DNA of 6,350 bases, taken from contig DATAXI010000209.1 in assembly GCA_036266845.1 (NCBI GenBank), forward strand, positions 1 through 6,350. The letters are read 5' to 3'. The notes beneath the pieces are model-generated. The model saw only the letters and a program-made list of their open reading frames with translations. It did no database searches and was not told where the DNA came from. The position numbers were made by a program, and so were the translations under genes. Positions 5,982 to 6,350 of the stretch are shown here, in pieces. The first letter of the stretch is position 1. Every line of letters begins with the position of its first letter. The DNA comes from DATAXI01 sp036266845. GTDB lineage: Bacteria; Verrucomicrobiota; Verrucomicrobiia; Chthoniobacterales; Chthoniobacteraceae.

Positions 5982-6350
5982 CGTCCGTTCTCCGTGCCGC
6001 GCAAGGCCTTCACCTCCAGTTGCAGCGAGACGCGCCCGTTGTACTCGTTGCGCCCAATGTGGAACGCCACATCCCACGGCTCCGGCGGCAGCTCCCGCTC
6101 CGCGCCGCCAAAGAATATGGCCTGCTGCGCCCGGCGTCCGCCCGGCTGTTGCAGCATAAAGCGGTAATGCTTTTCCTTCAGGATGCGGGTCTCCGCGGCC
6201 CGCACATTGCGGGCGAAGAACATCGGCTGCGAATTGCCGAGCCCGAACGGCTGCAGCGCCTCGTGATGACGCAGAAAATCGAATTCCAGCTCGGCCAGCG
6301 CCACCTCGGCATCCAGGTATAGGCGGGGGCGCAACTGTTCATCCGTCAGC
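5978..6350 (-). CDS. recJ: Single-stranded-DNA-specific exonuclease RecJ, C-terminal part (5' end outside window)
   Basis: The minus-strand frame is open from the right edge to TGA at 5980-5978, leaving 123 residues; the DHH/DHHA1 catalytic core lies beyond the window. Visible marks are Pro34-Phe-Gly-Leu-Gly-Asn39, matching the conserved RecJ Pro-Phe-Gly-x-Gly-Asn motif, and a C-terminal OB-type DNA-binding domain ending in Asn101-Glu-Tyr-Asn-Gly-Arg-Val-Ser-Leu-Gln-Leu111. RecJ degrades single-stranded DNA 5' to 3' in recombinational, mismatch and base-excision repair. Its stop overlaps the recG start, so the two repair genes very likely share a transcript. Gly38 is followed by Asn39-Ser40, where many homologues have Asn-Pro. 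This is a minor substitution and does not put the identification in doubt. Confidence 0.93.
   Translation of the reverse strand, partial: LTDEQLRPRLYLDAEVALAELEFDFLRHHEALQPFGLGNSQPMFFARNVRAAETRILKEKHYRFMLQQPGGRRAQQAIFFGGAERELPPEPWDVAFHIGRNEYNGRVSLQLEVKALRGTENGR
5990..5993 (-). promoter_or_regulatory. Shine-Dalgarno site (GGAG) for recG, inside the recJ 3' end
   Basis: On the minus strand GGAG lies eight bases before the ATG at 5981, which is good ribosome-binding spacing. It supports 5981 over the in-frame ATG at 6077. It is the only clear Shine-Dalgarno in front of any start in this window; the plus-strand genes lack one. Confidence 0.65.

Noticed and set aside
5982..6077. Upstream in-frame ATG at 6077 for recG (32 extra residues)
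   Set aside because: The extension lies wholly within the recJ reading frame, has no RecG similarity, and the ATG at 5981 has a Shine-Dalgarno site and an ATGA junction.
5109..6167. A 352-codon plus-strand open frame opposite recG and the end of recJ
   Set aside because: Antisense to clear helicase and exonuclease sequence; Arg/His/Gln-rich composition with no recognisable motif.

Overview
The window is an ordinary, densely packed, GC-rich bacterial chromosome segment from a Gram-negative (diderm) organism. It has a Tol-Pal outer-membrane module, periplasmic and lipoprotein signal sequences, and housekeeping recombination genes. Protein style, weak or absent Shine-Dalgarno sites on the plus strand, and a glycosyltransferase/methyltransferase pair beside Tol-Pal would fit the Verrucomicrobiota or a related PVC/Acidobacteria-type lineage. 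That placement is an inference from style, not a database result. There is no tRNA, rRNA, CRISPR array, insertion sequence or phage gene, and no gene-free stretch longer than 70 bases.

Plus strand, 1-3862: the 3' part of a TolA/TonB-like energy transducer (cut by the left edge) overlaps tolB by four bases (ATGA). After 45 bases comes pal, which encodes the peptidoglycan-associated outer-membrane lipoprotein. After a further 67 bases comes a family 2 glycosyltransferase of the dolichyl/polyprenyl-phosphate sugar transferase type, followed four bases later by a class I SAM-dependent methyltransferase with a GTG start. The run ends in a short GC hairpin with a T-tract. The first three genes form the periplasmic and outer-membrane half of Tol-Pal: the transducer reaches from the inner membrane, TolB is the periplasmic propeller, and Pal anchors the outer membrane to peptidoglycan. 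The inner-membrane motor genes (tolQ/tolR) would be expected just left of the window. The glycosyltransferase and methyltransferase probably act together on a lipid-linked sugar or surface glycan; their substrate is not visible.

Minus strand, 6350-3912: the 3' end of recJ (single-strand 5'-3' exonuclease) overlaps recG (branched-DNA helicase) by four bases, again ATGA. recG converges on the methyltransferase gene across a 49-base gap.

I found no undescribed biological system. The points most worth a second look are the Pro/Lys-rich arm of the Tol transducer, the compact N-terminal domain of TolB, the glycosyltransferase-methyltransferase pair with a consensus TATAAT at the gene junction, and an in-frame A_AAA_AAG slippery heptamer inside recG.
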